From NCBI GenBank assembly GCA_037130365.1, contig JBAXTE010000015.1, positions 1-64,000 on the forward strand: a stretch of 64,000 nucleotides of DNA, read 5' to 3'. A program made the translations under genes and the position numbers. The notes under the pieces are model-generated. The model did no database searches. It saw only the letters and a program-made list of their open reading frames with translations, and was not told the DNA's origin. Origin of the DNA: JBAXTE01 sp037130365. GTDB taxonomy: Bacteria; Bacteroidota; Bacteroidia; Bacteroidales; WCHB1-69. Below are positions 63,923 through 64,000 of this stretch, piece by piece; position 1 is the first letter of the stretch; every line of letters starts with the position of its first letter.

Positions 63923-64000
63923 GTAACAACGGATGGGTCTGTCGCTGTTTTCGGTAACGAAGAGAGAGGAAAGTCCGGGCAATACAGAGTACCATGCTTC
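63923..64000 (+). ncRNA. rnpB: RNase P RNA, 5' part (cut by the window end)
   Basis: The conserved region GAGAGAGGAAAGTCCGGGC (63961-63979) is the CR-I signature of bacterial RNase P RNA, followed by CAGAGTACCATGCTTC, which fits the next helix. The 5' start is estimated from the promoter. Only the first about 78 bases lie in the window. It is the catalytic RNA that removes tRNA 5' leaders. Confidence 0.85.

Overview
The window reads as chromosomal DNA of an AT-rich member of the Bacteroidota, probably a Bacteroidales-like environmental lineage. Four things support this. Several proteins end in, or resemble, type IX secretion (T9SS) C-terminal sorting domains. Typical families of the phylum are present (2TM, DUF4831, DUF2027-Smr, DUF1566 surface proteins, bleomycin-hydrolase-type aminopeptidase). 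Shine-Dalgarno sites are nearly absent. Many genes are preceded by the Bacteroidota -7 promoter element TAnnTTTG, once with a matching -33 TTTG at 20 bp (rplM operon).

Layout: 0-4.4 kb holds a small lipoprotein, an aminopeptidase C, an MFS transporter and a UDG-fold protein. 4.4-7.5 kb is a three-gene secreted/surface-protein operon. 7.5-9.6 kb pairs a PagL-like lipid A deacylase with an LpxL-type acyltransferase. 9.6-14.1 kb is the translation block rplM-rpsI-rpsB-tsf-pyrH-2TM-frr. 14.2-20 kb has a Dus enzyme, a repeat-rich spacer, a CDF metal transporter, a START-domain/exonuclease pair and a B12-binding radical SAM enzyme. 20-27.5 kb carries an OmpA-like protein and a four-gene run (ThDP enzyme, 2-hydroxyacyl-CoA dehydratase-like protein, PAS protein, hybrid histidine kinase). 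28-35 kb has an APC permease with a lipoprotein, gpsA-pyk and a DEAD-box helicase. 35-44 kb has an alpha-2-macroglobulin lipoprotein and an M6-type secreted protease. 44-54 kb has a giant T9SS protein followed by a peptide-modification-like locus. 54-64 kb has tRNA-Ser with a broken partial copy, a DUF4139-like protein, yidC, a DUF4831 lipoprotein, a di-haem peroxidase, a DUF2027-Smr protein, repeat-rich spacers and the start of rnpB.

The most interesting locus is 48.8-54.2 kb. A 62-residue peptide with a YxxP leader-like motif and a Gly/Pro-rich tail is followed by a PqqD-like protein, an HPr-kinase-like protein, and an unusual fusion of an S26-type (Ser/His) signal peptidase domain to an ABC exporter; a nucleotidyltransferase lies convergently beyond. 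These parts resemble accessory components of lasso-peptide and other RiPP pathways, but no cyclase, B2 protease or radical SAM maturase is present. It may be a minimal or undescribed peptide modification and export system. The second candidate is the ThDP enzyme / dehydratase-like / PAS / hybrid kinase run, which looks like metabolite synthesis coupled to sensing.

Spacers carry dispersed degenerate repeats. One family lies at about 40.8, 49.1 and 52.8 kb, on both sides of the surface-protein and peptide locus. Another lies at 59.9 and 63.3 kb, on both sides of the peroxidase and Smr genes. All function calls come from reading motifs by eye; no database search was run.
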